In this document: positions 51,354-59,285 of the stretch, piece by piece
Layout of the letters: every line of letters begins with the position of its first letter
How positions within the stretch are numbered: position 1 is the first letter of the stretch
NCBI RefSeq assembly: GCF_034259205.1
Contig: NZ_CP139487.1
Location: 3,782,001-3,846,000 of the forward strand
DNA length: 64,000 bases
Origin: Peredibacter starrii
Lineage (GTDB): Bacteria > Bdellovibrionota > Bacteriovoracia > Bacteriovoracales > Bacteriovoracaceae
Reading direction: 5' to 3'
The notes under the pieces: model-generated
What the model was told of the DNA's origin: nothing
Database searches by the model: none
Seen by the model: only the letters and a program-made list of their open reading frames with translations
Position numbers and translations under genes: made by a program

Positions 51354-52715
51354 ATGAATCCCAGAGATTTAGAACTTCGAAACTTACTTCGTAAGGAAGT
51401 AACTTATAAATGTACGCAAAGTTCGACTGCATTTGCCGTCTGGGCGATCTTTATTTTCTTCTACTGCTTTGGCTGCACTAAATATGAACTGATCATCAAG
51501 CTTTCGATGATTGTTGTCTTCACTGTCTCAATTCTGCGTTTAATGCTGGCCAAGAAAATTAATAAAATTGGCCATGTGAGCGCTCAACACTGGCGCTACA
51601 TGATCTTCTACGTTTGGATGAATGCACTCGGATGGTCTTTGGCCTTCAACTTCGCCTCATACGAATTGAAACTAAGTGGAATTCATTTTATTGCTGCAAC
51701 CACGATGCTTGCCGGTTTTGTGGCGGCATCACTGGTAAGTCTTGCCTACGACGCTCTTTTATTTTTACCATTTCAGGGCATTTTATTACTTCCTCAATTG
51801 GGAGTAATCGCGGTGCTTTATTATAGTGGCAAACAGGTCGATGCACTTCCCTTGATTCCAATCTACATCATGTACTTCTTGTACCAATTGAGACAATTTA
51901 AAGACTACAATTCCCACATAAAGCAAAGACTGAACTACCAACTAGATCTTGAGCACTCTAACCAAGAGTTACAAAGAAGCCAGGATGCGCTTATTTCTCA
52001 GACCACAAAACTAGTTCATACTTCTCGACTTGCGGCGCTGGGTGAAATGTCAGCAGGTATTGCCCACGAAGTGAATAATCCTCTCGCGATTATTTCCGGC
52101 AGCATTCAGCAGATTGAAAAATTAGTATCACGTGGAAAATTTGATCCTGAAACCATTCTAAGGCTTTCGGCCAAGTCACAAACGTCGATTGATCGCGTGA
52201 CTAAAATTATTAAAGGTCTAAGACACTTTTCTCAGCAATCAGATTCATTACCTAAAGTTGTGACTCCGATTCAAGATATCATTCACGATACAACCAGCTT
52301 TTGCAGTGAAATGCTAAGGGCCCGTTATATCAAGCTTCTCATTGATCCTATTCCAGACGTGGAGATTGAGTGCCATCCGATTCAAATTTCCCAGGTTCTT
52401 ATTAATCTCATTAAGAACGCTGAGGACGCCTTAGAATCAGAGATTAATCCTGAAGAAAGATGGGTCAGAATTTCGTTCAGACAGGCCAATGAAGTCATCT
52501 TTATTCAGGTAAGTAATGGAGGTGCGGCCATTACGAAAGAAGTGGAATCTAAACTTTTCCAGCCGTTCTTCACTACGAAGGCCATTGGGAAAGGAACTGG
52601 TCTTGGTCTAAGTATTTCACATGGTCTTATGAGAGAGCATGGTGGAGATCTGGTCTTTGATTCACTAGCAGATAAAACGACATTTATTCTTCAGATACCT
52701 AGTTCAACTCACTAA
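51354..52715 (+). CDS. Membrane-bound sensor histidine kinase
   Basis: 453 residues. Six hydrophobic helices in the first 180 residues form a membrane sensor with almost no periplasmic loop. A coiled linker (about 195-222) leads to HisKA: AALGEMSAGIAHEVNNPLAIIS, phosphoacceptor His 238. The ATPase domain has N box NLIKNAEDAL, then GNGG-like VSNGGAAIT and G box GKGTGLGLSISHGLMREHGGDL. All catalytic boxes are intact. No response regulator gene is adjacent, so it is an orphan kinase. The stop overlaps the convergent lipoprotein gene by 17 bp. Confidence 0.92.
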   Translation: MNPRDLELRNLLRKEVTYKCTQSSTAFAVWAIFIFFYCFGCTKYELIIKLSMIVVFTVSILRLMLAKKINKIGHVSAQHWRYMIFYVWMNALGWSLAFNFASYELKLSGIHFIAATTMLAGFVAASLVSLAYDALLFLPFQGILLLPQLGVIAVLYYSGKQVDALPLIPIYIMYFLYQLRQFKDYNSHIKQRLNYQLDLEHSNQELQRSQDALISQTTKLVHTSRLAALGEMSAGIAHEVNNPLAIISGSIQQIEKLVSRGKFDPETILRLSAKSQTSIDRVTKIIKGLRHFSQQSDSLPKVVTPIQDIIHDTTSFCSEMLRARYIKLLIDPIPDVEIECHPIQISQVLINLIKNAEDALESEINPEERWVRISFRQANEVIFIQVSNGGAAITKEVESKLFQPFFTTKAIGKGTGLGLSISHGLMREHGGDLVFDSLADKTTFILQIPSSTH

Positions 52716-53193
52716 GGCAGCCAGCAAACGCATTTTTATCCTGAAGTAATTCTCTTTGCTCACGCGACTTCTTAACATCTCCGCGTTTTTCATAACATTG
52801 AGTCACTTTATTCAACTGATTAATCTCAGTGCTAAGATCGGGACAACGAAATCGTTCTGGCACTGAAGCTCCATGAAGCTTCTCAAAACATTTTTGGTAC
52901 ATGGATGCAGATCCTATAAATCCAGGTCCCGCAGGCATGCAGGACAAAGTCGGGATCACAATTCCATCAATCACAAAATAGATGAGTCTAGATCTAGAGA
53001 GAGCAATCGTTGCCGTTGTATCCGAAGCGGTCAGACCAAACTCGGTTACTTTATGAGTTTTGAAGTTCGGTAAACTTCTGGCCGCCTCTTCACACTTACC
53101 TTGAGAAAGTAATGATTGAAACCTGGCCTCACTATGATGAGCGCAGGAACTTATCAGGATAAAGAGTAAATATATGTTTAAGGCCTTAGTCAT
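52699..53193 (-). CDS. Hypothetical lipoprotein
   Basis: 164 residues from the ATG at 53193. MTKALNIYLLFILISSC is a lipoprotein signal (lipobox ISSC). The mature part has six further Cys (GKCEEAAR, TLSCMPAGPG, YQKCFEKL, FRCPDL, TQCYEKRG, AGCLSELN) and a TPR-like helical look around RFQSLLSQGKCEEAARSL, with the second half rich in Glu, Lys and Arg. The 3' end overlaps the kinase by 17 bp. Not recognised. Confidence 0.65.
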   Translation of the reverse strand: MTKALNIYLLFILISSCAHHSEARFQSLLSQGKCEEAARSLPNFKTHKVTEFGLTASDTTATIALSRSRLIYFVIDGIVIPTLSCMPAGPGFIGSASMYQKCFEKLHGASVPERFRCPDLSTEINQLNKVTQCYEKRGDVKKSREQRELLQDKNAFAGCLSELN

Positions 53194-53241
53194 AACAGGA
53201 ATTGTTTCACACAAAATCAGCACATGAAAGTGCTATACTTT

Positions 53242-53601
53242 TTAATTTGTGGCGACTTCTCCCCTCATCATAAACAAGACGGCGGATTTCAAGTCAGATT
53301 CTTTACAGTTCACACAACGCCCTTTCTTCGGCATGGCATTCTTTCCTCTCACCGCACTCTTAACCAATACTTCGAGAGTTTTATTATTGGCGAGCCTTTC
53401 ACCCCAGTCCTTACGGTCTCCAAACTTGGGCGACGAAACCATGATATTTGAAGGGGCATGGCAGGCCATACAATATTGCTTATAGACCTTCTCACCTTTG
53501 GTGAATACATCAGCAGGTTGAGAATCGATGAGATGGTTAATTTCGGTGGCCCCCGCAGAGGCCACGATTAAAAACATAAGAATCAAAGTTAAGAGTTTCA
53601 T
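53242..53601 (-). CDS. Secreted c-type cytochrome (cytochrome c5-like)
   Basis: 119 residues from the ATG at 53601. Signal MKLLTLILMFLIVASAGA. One haem-binding CMACH (44-48) and a Met (AMPKKG) as probable second axial ligand. CVNCKES near the C-terminus gives the extra Cys pair seen in cytochrome c5. It begins one base after the amidohydrolase stop, so the two form an operon with a shared redox or secretion theme. Likely periplasmic electron carrier. Confidence 0.9.
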   Translation of the reverse strand: MKLLTLILMFLIVASAGATEINHLIDSQPADVFTKGEKVYKQYCMACHAPSNIMVSSPKFGDRKDWGERLANNKTLEVLVKSAVRGKNAMPKKGRCVNCKESDLKSAVLFMMRGEVATN

Positions 53602-53602
53602 A

Positions 53603-55372
53603 TTAGTCCTGGTATCCACCGAAGTAGTTTACTGGTGACCATTCAGGAATGGCACGCAGAACTTTAGGGCCGAAAGACTTGTAGTCACCTGAACCATGAA
53701 CAATCTTCCCTTCAGTCACAGTCATTACAGACTGAATGTTTTTGATTCTTTCTTCAGGGATCTGGAAATAATCTTCCGAAAGAACCGCGAAATCTGCCAC
53801 TTCTCCAACACTGATATCACCTTTAACCATTTCTTCTCTCGAAAACCAGGCCGCACCTTTAGTCATTAGATACAGTGCCTTTTCACGAGGAAGACCTTCC
53901 ATATGCTTAAGTCCGCCCACTGTTTTACCACTTACTTTCCAGTACATCGAAACCCATGGATTAAAAGAAGAAACTCGAGTTGCATCAGTACCAGATCCAA
54001 GTGGGATACCTAAATCGAGAATGTCCTTAATCGGCGGAGCTTTTTTCGCCTTTTCAGCACCGTAACGATTAATAAAGTCTTCACCCTGAAATGCCATGCG
54101 GTTCTGGATTGAAATACCACCACCAAGGGCCTTGATACGCTTTAAGTTTTTCATTGAAATTGTTTCTGCGTGATCAATAATAAATCTTTCAGGAAACGGT
54201 CCACCCTCTCTCTTTAGCTCCTCAACGACATTCAGTACGCGATTGATGGATTCGTCGTATGTAGCATGAATACGGAACATCCAATGATTGGCGAAGAGAA
54301 GTTTCAAGATGGGCTTCAATTCACTTTCCATATTGGCCGGTAGATCAGGACGTGCTTCAAGGAAATTTTCAAAATCAGCTGCCGCATTAGTTAAGTTTTC
54401 ACCACCGCCTACTAAATGATAAGGAACTATGTGAGAAAGTTCATGCTTACTCGCAGGCGAGATCATCTTAGTCCAGCGTTCAAAGTCCTGAAGTTCTTTT
54501 CCTGGAGTCGGAGCAAACAGGAAGTACGGAAGTTGAACCGGAAGGGCCTTCTCATCGTAAAGCTCTTTAGCAATACGGTGATCCTCCGGGAAGTAGAACC
54601 CACCGCCGCCGGCATCAATTGCAGTCGTAAGACCAAAACGACTTAGCTCTCTAAAGAAAAGAATTGTTGAATTTCTTTCTTCTTCACGATTTTTAAGTTT
54701 AGGGGCCGCCACTAGAGTCTTATAAAGAATGAACGCACTTGGTTTTGCCAGTAAAAGTCCAGTCGGTTGACCATTCTTATCCAACTCAACCTGGCCACCC
54801 GGAAACTTAGTTTTCTTATCGTATCCAAGTGTTTTGAGTCCCACTTTATTTAAGAATCCTCTTGAGTAAAGATACATCACATACAGTGGTTTATCTCCTG
54901 CGGCCTCATTCAACTCAGCAAGAGTCGGCATACGCTTCTCTTCGAATTGGTGAGGAGACCATCCACCGACAACACGCACCCATTCACCTTTAGGAGTACG
55001 CTTGGCCTGTTCACGAATCATCTGAAGACCTTGCTTCAATGACTTTACGCCATCCCAGCGAAGCTCAAGATTGTAGTTCAAACCAGCTCGGATTGGGTGC
55101 ATGTGGGTGTCGATGAGACCAGGAATAACGGTCTTCCCTTTTGCATCGATGATCTTTGTATTTTGTCCTTGGAGTTCTAGTACTTCTACATTGGTACCAA
55201 TTTTATAAAAACGGCCGTCTTTAACAGCGAAGGCCTGATTGAATCCATGTTTATGAGAGAAAACTTTCGCATTTTTAATAATGATGTCTGCTTGTTTTTG
55301 GTCGCGATCCTGATGCGTGCAGGCGCCTACCGTCATAAGTCCAAGTGTTAATCCAACTAATAGCTTTTTCAT
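53603..55372 (-). CDS. Lipoprotein amidohydrolase (YtcJ-like metal-dependent hydrolase)
   Basis: 589 residues from the ATG at 55372. MKKLLVGLTLGLMTVGAC is a lipoprotein signal (lipobox VGAC). Metal-ligand motifs: TVIPGLIDTHMHPIRAGLN (HxH), a central segment (ERFIIDHAETISMKNLKRI) with His, and the C-terminal GSGTDATRVSSFNPW (Asp). The N-terminal IIIKNAKVFSHKHG strand and the C-terminal ADFAVLSEDYFQIP sheet complete the composite domain. YtcJ-type enzymes hydrolyse amides, ureas or carbamates; substrate unknown. Cytochrome c follows after one base and isochorismatase precedes it across a terminator. Confidence 0.9.
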   Translation of the reverse strand: MKKLLVGLTLGLMTVGACTHQDRDQKQADIIIKNAKVFSHKHGFNQAFAVKDGRFYKIGTNVEVLELQGQNTKIIDAKGKTVIPGLIDTHMHPIRAGLNYNLELRWDGVKSLKQGLQMIREQAKRTPKGEWVRVVGGWSPHQFEEKRMPTLAELNEAAGDKPLYVMYLYSRGFLNKVGLKTLGYDKKTKFPGGQVELDKNGQPTGLLLAKPSAFILYKTLVAAPKLKNREEERNSTILFFRELSRFGLTTAIDAGGGGFYFPEDHRIAKELYDEKALPVQLPYFLFAPTPGKELQDFERWTKMISPASKHELSHIVPYHLVGGGENLTNAAADFENFLEARPDLPANMESELKPILKLLFANHWMFRIHATYDESINRVLNVVEELKREGGPFPERFIIDHAETISMKNLKRIKALGGGISIQNRMAFQGEDFINRYGAEKAKKAPPIKDILDLGIPLGSGTDATRVSSFNPWVSMYWKVSGKTVGGLKHMEGLPREKALYLMTKGAAWFSREEMVKGDISVGEVADFAVLSEDYFQIPEERIKNIQSVMTVTEGKIVHGSGDYKSFGPKVLRAIPEWSPVNYFGGYQD

Positions 55373-55383
55373 ATGTGTCCCGG

Positions 55384-55413
55384 AAAAAAAATGGACCGGC
55401 GAACCGGTCCATT
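55384..55413 (-). terminator. Rho-independent terminator after the isochorismatase-like gene
   Basis: On the minus strand ATGGACCGG / CCGGTCCAT with a TTCG loop, then eight T. The hairpin lies between the isochorismatase stop (55431) and the amidohydrolase start, so the downstream pair needs read-through or its own promoter. Confidence 0.9.
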
Positions 55414-55430
55414 TAATGATTTTGTTAGTA

Positions 55431-56135
55431 TTATTTGCCTTCTTTAGCACCGAACATTTCTTTAGCATAGATCACACCAAGACCGTAACCGCCAGCGTGT
55501 TCTTTAACAACACCCATTACGTCGTTGTAAGATTCGCCACGTGCCCAGTCTCTTTGCATTTCAAGAAGGTACTGGATCCAAGTGATTGGGTGAGCACCTG
55601 CTTGAACCATACGTTGAACAGCATATTCATGAGCTGGAGTTGATACCCCACCAGAAGCATCTACTACGAAGTAAACATCGTAACCTTCATTGATGGCCGA
55701 CATAACTGGCATCACACCACACACTTCAGTCCAAAGGGCCGCGATCACCACTTTCTTACGACCTGTTTTCTTAACAGCGTCAGTTACACGATCATCTTCC
55801 CAAGTATTCATGGTTGTACGATCGATGGGTTTCTGGTCCGGGAAAACCGCTTGAAGCTCCGGGAAGATCGGTCCTGAGAAAGACTTCTCCGCTACCGTAG
55901 TCAGGATTGTTGGAACCTTGAAAACCTTTGCCGACTTTGCCAGACCCGTTACATTATTACGAAGTTCAGCGATATCGATTGAGCGAGTCGCAAATGCCAT
56001 TTGAGGCTGGTGATCAATAAGGATCAAAGTGTGGTTTTTTGGAGTTAAAAGGCCCGGAGCTGGTTTACCAGCGAAAGCGGCCGAAGAAGCACCAAGAGTT
56101 AAAACTGCAGCGAAAACTAGATTCATAAATTTCAT
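55431..56135 (-). CDS. Secreted isochorismatase-family (cysteine hydrolase) protein
   Basis: 234 residues. MKFMNLVFAAVLTLGASSAAFA is a signal peptide, which is unusual in this mostly cytosolic family. LILIDHQPQMAFAT contains the catalytic Asp and ALWTEVCGVMPVMSAINEGYDVYFVVDASGG contains the catalytic Cys (TEVCGV). The EKSFSGPIFPEL segment provides the region of the Lys. The nearest described type is YcaC-like hydrolases (YcaC, isochorismatase-like). AGGAGGGTG precedes the start. It is divergent from the LysR gene across a perfect palindrome. Confidence 0.9.
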   Translation of the reverse strand: MKFMNLVFAAVLTLGASSAAFAGKPAPGLLTPKNHTLILIDHQPQMAFATRSIDIAELRNNVTGLAKSAKVFKVPTILTTVAEKSFSGPIFPELQAVFPDQKPIDRTTMNTWEDDRVTDAVKKTGRKKVVIAALWTEVCGVMPVMSAINEGYDVYFVVDASGGVSTPAHEYAVQRMVQAGAHPITWIQYLLEMQRDWARGESYNDVMGVVKEHAGGYGLGVIYAKEMFGAKEGK

Positions 56136-56223
56136 ATAAGCACCCTCCTAAAGGCGTTGTTTGTTTGATGAAACCAGTATCGTTGAAACCTACAAAAATA
56201 ATTAGACGGGATTATCTGGAAAC

Positions 56224-56245
56224 ATTATGCAATATATTGCATAAT
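56224..56245. promoter_or_regulatory. 22-bp perfect palindrome in the LysR/isochorismatase divergent region
   Basis: ATTATGCAATA (56224-56234) is followed by its exact reverse complement TATTGCATAAT (56235-56245). It contains the T-N11-A core expected for LysR-type binding sites. Its right end is CATAAT, which fits a -10 for the LysR gene with ATG seven bases on (56253). So the regulator may cover its own promoter. Confidence 0.75.
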
Positions 56246-56252
56246 CAGATTT

Positions 56253-57137
56253 ATGAATTTAGACGGCATTGATGTATTCGTAAAAGTTATCCAGACTGGC
56301 AGTTTCACTGCCGCGGCCAAGGCCCTCAGAATGCCTACTACAACGGTGAGCAGTAAGGTGGCCTATCTCGAGAGTAGACTGGGAGTGACTCTTATTCAGA
56401 GAACTACCAGAAAGCTTCAGCTCACCCAGGCGGGAACCATCTTTTTTAAGAGATGTGTTATTGCCCTGGAAGAAATTGAAGCGGGCGAGAACGAGCTTTC
56501 TATCGGTAAAACCGAACCTGAGGGAACGCTTAAAATATCTACGGTGGCCGAACTGGGGCATACCATTCTCCCCGATCTCATTCGAGGTTATTTACAGCAA
56601 TATCCAAAAATGAATATCGAGCTCATTCTTACTCCGAGGGTAGTAGATCTTGTCGGCGAGGGGATTGATCTGGCCATCCGTTATGGCCAGCTGAAAGACT
56701 CCAGCCTCAGGGCCAAAAAGATTGTGGACGTGGATTTTTCTTTATGGGCCAGTCCTGAGTATATTAAGAAACACGGTATGCCTAAAAACGGAAGAGATCT
56801 CAAAAAGCATACCATCATTCGTTTCACGGCCTGGTCCCCTACTCTTAGATTTTCTCATGATAAGGAAGTTATCGAAGTCGCGACCTCAGCAAAGATTGTC
56901 GTAGATGATCTTTCCACGGTGAAAGAATTCGCGGTGGGTGGAGATGGGATTGGCATCATTCCTTCTTTTATGGGTAAACGTGAGGCCAAGCATAAGCACT
57001 TAGTTCAAGTGGCATCCGGACTTAGCTGGGGAACAGTTCCACTCTCTTTCGTGTATCCGCCTCAGAGATTCGTCTCGCTAAAGGTGCAATCCTTCATGAA
57101 CTGGGTAGAAAAAAATAAATCAAAGGTTTTTAATTAA
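56253..57137 (+). CDS. LysR-family transcriptional regulator
   Basis: 294 residues. The N-terminal winged helix-turn-helix is VFVKVIQTGSFTAAAKALRMPTTTVSSKVAYLESRLGVTLIQRTTRKLQLTQAG. The C-terminal half is the periplasmic-binding-like effector domain (LKISTVAELGHTILPDLIRGYLQQYPKMNIELIL). It is transcribed away from the isochorismatase, the usual plan for a LysR that controls its neighbour. The predicted operator is the 22-bp palindrome 8 bases upstream of the ATG. CATAAT there could make the mRNA leaderless. The stop overlaps the convergent hemerythrin gene by TTAA. Confidence 0.93.
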   Translation: MNLDGIDVFVKVIQTGSFTAAAKALRMPTTTVSSKVAYLESRLGVTLIQRTTRKLQLTQAGTIFFKRCVIALEEIEAGENELSIGKTEPEGTLKISTVAELGHTILPDLIRGYLQQYPKMNIELILTPRVVDLVGEGIDLAIRYGQLKDSSLRAKKIVDVDFSLWASPEYIKKHGMPKNGRDLKKHTIIRFTAWSPTLRFSHDKEVIEVATSAKIVVDDLSTVKEFAVGGDGIGIIPSFMGKREAKHKHLVQVASGLSWGTVPLSFVYPPQRFVSLKVQSFMNWVEKNKSKVFN

Positions 57138-57658
57138 GGAGATTTGAGATCTCGGATTCTTTCGAAAAGATGCGGAGGCAGAAGATTCACAATGAGATCA
57201 GCTGAAGTCCGAACCACTCCATCTGTCTCGTATTTATTTTTTAACTCTTCAAAGGCCATTCCCATTGCATCGAGTTCATCAGAATTAAAAAGCAGATGAG
57301 CATCTTTAAAAATGACATCTTCTTCGTTATCAATGTGTCCTACAATTTTGGATTGTAAAAGCTCGGCCGTCTCTTTCCACTCCAGATCTGTGTCTTCTTT
57401 GACTTGTAATGCCCGAAGATAGGCATCAATCTCAGCATGCTCATGATAGGACTCAATGACTTCTGAGGTGTCCGATTTCAAAGCACGAATTGAATTATAG
57501 AGAATCACCTCTTCAGAACGCGAATGAGGAAGGATTAAGTGCTCTAATTGTTCTAATAAAACAAATCGATAATCATCTGCCGGATCTAAGGCGACCAATT
57601 CTTCTAACAACTCGCGAATAATGGTGTGATCAATTCTGATCGATCCCAGAATACTCAT
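57134..57658 (-). CDS. Hemerythrin HHE-domain protein
   Basis: 174 residues. The His/Glu ligands of HHE cation-binding domains are visible: IRIDHTIIRELLEEL, LILPHSRSEEVILYN, SYHEHAEIDAYL and KIVGHIDNEEDVIFKDA. The C-terminal 40 residues (TSADLIVNLLPPHLFERIRDL) extend beyond the four-helix bundle. These proteins bind a di-iron centre and sense or store O2, NO or iron. GAGGGA precedes the ATG at about 10 bases. Neighbouring peroxide-resistance genes fit a shared oxidative theme. Confidence 0.88.
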   Translation of the reverse strand: MSILGSIRIDHTIIRELLEELVALDPADDYRFVLLEQLEHLILPHSRSEEVILYNSIRALKSDTSEVIESYHEHAEIDAYLRALQVKEDTDLEWKETAELLQSKIVGHIDNEEDVIFKDAHLLFNSDELDAMGMAFEELKNKYETDGVVRTSADLIVNLLPPHLFERIRDLKSP

Positions 57659-57753
57659 GATTTTATGGTCCCTCTTTGTGAAACAATTGTCCCGAAAAAC
57701 AAACTCAACCCCTTAAAACTGTTAGGTTTTAACATTGTAATTTTAAATACTTA

Positions 57754-57787
57754 TTGATTTTAAAATTAAATTGTATACAATTTAATT
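57754..57787 (+). promoter_or_regulatory. Promoter and OhrR-type operator of ohr-ohrR
   Basis: TTGATT (57754-57759), 16 bp, TACAAT (57776-57781). A perfect 24-bp palindrome (57764-57787; core TTGTATACAA, half-site AATTAAATTGTA) covers the spacer and -10. OhrR and other MarR proteins bind AT-rich palindromes of this kind, so binding would block RNA polymerase. Confidence 0.8.
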
Positions 57788-57827
57788 ACGTTCAACACAT
57801 AAACCTGAACGCTTTTAAAGGAATGAT

Positions 57828-58247
57828 ATGAAAACTTTGTATACTGCATCTGTAACTGTTGTTGGTGGTCGTAATGGTGAAGTGAAATCAAGTGACGGCA
57901 TTTTAAATTTCCCAGTTCGTATGCCAAAAGAACTTGGTGGTAATGGCGGTGCTACTAACCCTGAACAACTATTTGCTGCTGGCTACGCTGCTTGTTTTGA
58001 TGGCGCTCTTAATCTAGTGGCCCGTAACCAGAAAATTGCAGTTGGTCAGACTTCAATTACTGCTCACGTAAGCATTGGCCCAAATGATAAGGGTGGATTT
58101 CAACTTGCTGCTAAACTTCAGGTAAAAATCCCTGGCGTTGAAAGAAATGTTGGTGAACAATTACTGAAGGCCGCGCACGAAGTTTGTCCTTACTCGAATG
58201 CGACACGCGGTAACATTGACGTAGAATTGGAACTTTTACCTGCTTAA
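57828..58247 (+). CDS. ohr: Organic hydroperoxide resistance protein Ohr
   Basis: 139 residues. The two catalytic Cys are C56 (AAGYAACFDGAL) and C120 (HEVCPYSNATRGN), both in their family contexts, with Arg 31 in FPVRMPKELGG completing the active site. Ohr reduces organic hydroperoxides using lipoylated protein. AAAGGAATG precedes the start. ohrR follows three bases later. A perfect palindrome overlaps the promoter. Confidence 0.97.
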   Translation: MKTLYTASVTVVGGRNGEVKSSDGILNFPVRMPKELGGNGGATNPEQLFAAGYAACFDGALNLVARNQKIAVGQTSITAHVSIGPNDKGGFQLAAKLQVKIPGVERNVGEQLLKAAHEVCPYSNATRGNIDVELELLPA

Positions 58248-58250
58248 TAT

Positions 58251-58700
58251 ATGAAGAAAAAAGAGTTGCCCCAACTTAAACTAAGTAATCAGTTATGCTT
58301 TTCCCTCTACTCGCTGGGACTGTCAGTAACTCGCCTTTATCGGCCACACTTAGAAAAGTTGGGGTTAACTTATCCACAATATATCGCCATGTTGGTCCTT
58401 TGGGAGAAAGACCCAATTACAGTGAATGAGATCGGTGAAGAACTGAATCTTGATTCTGGAACCCTTAGCCCTCTCCTGAAAAAGCTTGAGTCGTTAGAAG
58501 TTATCAGTCGTGAAAGAGATCCCGAGGACGAGCGCAGAGTCATCGTTAAGCTCACTAAGAAAGGAAAGGATCTGAGAAACAAAGCAGAAGAGATCCCTTT
58601 TAACATTATGTGCGGGATGGGACTTGATGTGGATAAACTCACGAAGCTGCGTGAAGAGCTTCAGGATTTAAATAAGGCCGTAAAAAAGAGCCTTACTTAG
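58251..58700 (+). CDS. ohrR: MarR-family peroxide-sensing repressor OhrR
   Basis: 149 residues. The conserved redox Cys is C16 in LSNQLCFSLYSLG, as in OhrR. The winged helix-turn-helix is TVNEIGEELNLDSGTLSPLLKKLESLEVISRERDPEDERRVIVKLTKKG, with the DxRxxxV wing motif. It probably represses ohr and itself through the palindrome at 57764-57787 and releases on hydroperoxide oxidation. It begins three bases after the ohr stop with no ribosome-binding site, so it is coupled to ohr. Confidence 0.95.
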   Translation: MKKKELPQLKLSNQLCFSLYSLGLSVTRLYRPHLEKLGLTYPQYIAMLVLWEKDPITVNEIGEELNLDSGTLSPLLKKLESLEVISRERDPEDERRVIVKLTKKGKDLRNKAEEIPFNIMCGMGLDVDKLTKLREELQDLNKAVKKSLT

Positions 58701-58754
58701 CGCGACATGCACAAAACTGATTTGCTTCTTAGAATATTTTAAGAGGTAAATCAT

Positions 58755-59285
58755 ATGAAAAAAATCATCACCCTTCTTTCTCTCACATTATCATTTGCTG
58801 CATTTTCTCAAGATGTTCCTTCGACTCCACCAAATGCTTGCTACTCAGGCTGTACTGAAACTCAGCAACGTCTTCTTACTGATTTTGAAACTGTCGGCGT
58901 TCTTCCAGATCAGGCCCCTGCTGTTTACAGTGGAGTGTGTAATCATCTTGGAATGTACTCTCCGGACGTAGACCATTACTCGGTGGTTCTTCTTGATCAG
59001 CATCAAGGGAAATGGACCTTTGGAAGTATCTTTTCTTTCTTTGCCGAGGAAGATGATTTCAAAAATTGGGACCTGGAAAAGGCGCGTGCTGAAATTTCTC
59101 CCTACTGGAAAGAACACAGCACACTTATTGTTGAAGACAACACCGCCAGGGCAGTTGTGAGATATCCAAGTGGCGCTCCTGCCTACATTTACTGGATGAG
59201 ACAGCATCCAGTGACAAAAGAGCTCCTCTACATCACATACGCTGGGCAGGTGATGATTTCTTTCTGTCGACTTCAGCAGCACTAA
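58755..59285 (+). CDS. Secreted hypothetical protein
   Basis: 176 residues. MKKIITLLSLTLSFAAFSQ is a signal peptide. The mature chain has Cys near its start (NACYSGCTE, GVCNHLG) and one near its end (ISFCRLQ). Its strands (DHYSVVLLDQHQGKWTFGSIFSFF, SGAPAYIYWMRQHPVTKELLYITY) suggest a small beta-sandwich. GAGGTAAATC precedes the ATG. The 3' end overlaps the convergent DUF1254 gene by 53 bp, the largest antisense overlap here. Not recognised. Confidence 0.7.
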   Translation: MKKIITLLSLTLSFAAFSQDVPSTPPNACYSGCTETQQRLLTDFETVGVLPDQAPAVYSGVCNHLGMYSPDVDHYSVVLLDQHQGKWTFGSIFSFFAEEDDFKNWDLEKARAEISPYWKEHSTLIVEDNTARAVVRYPSGAPAYIYWMRQHPVTKELLYITYAGQVMISFCRLQQH

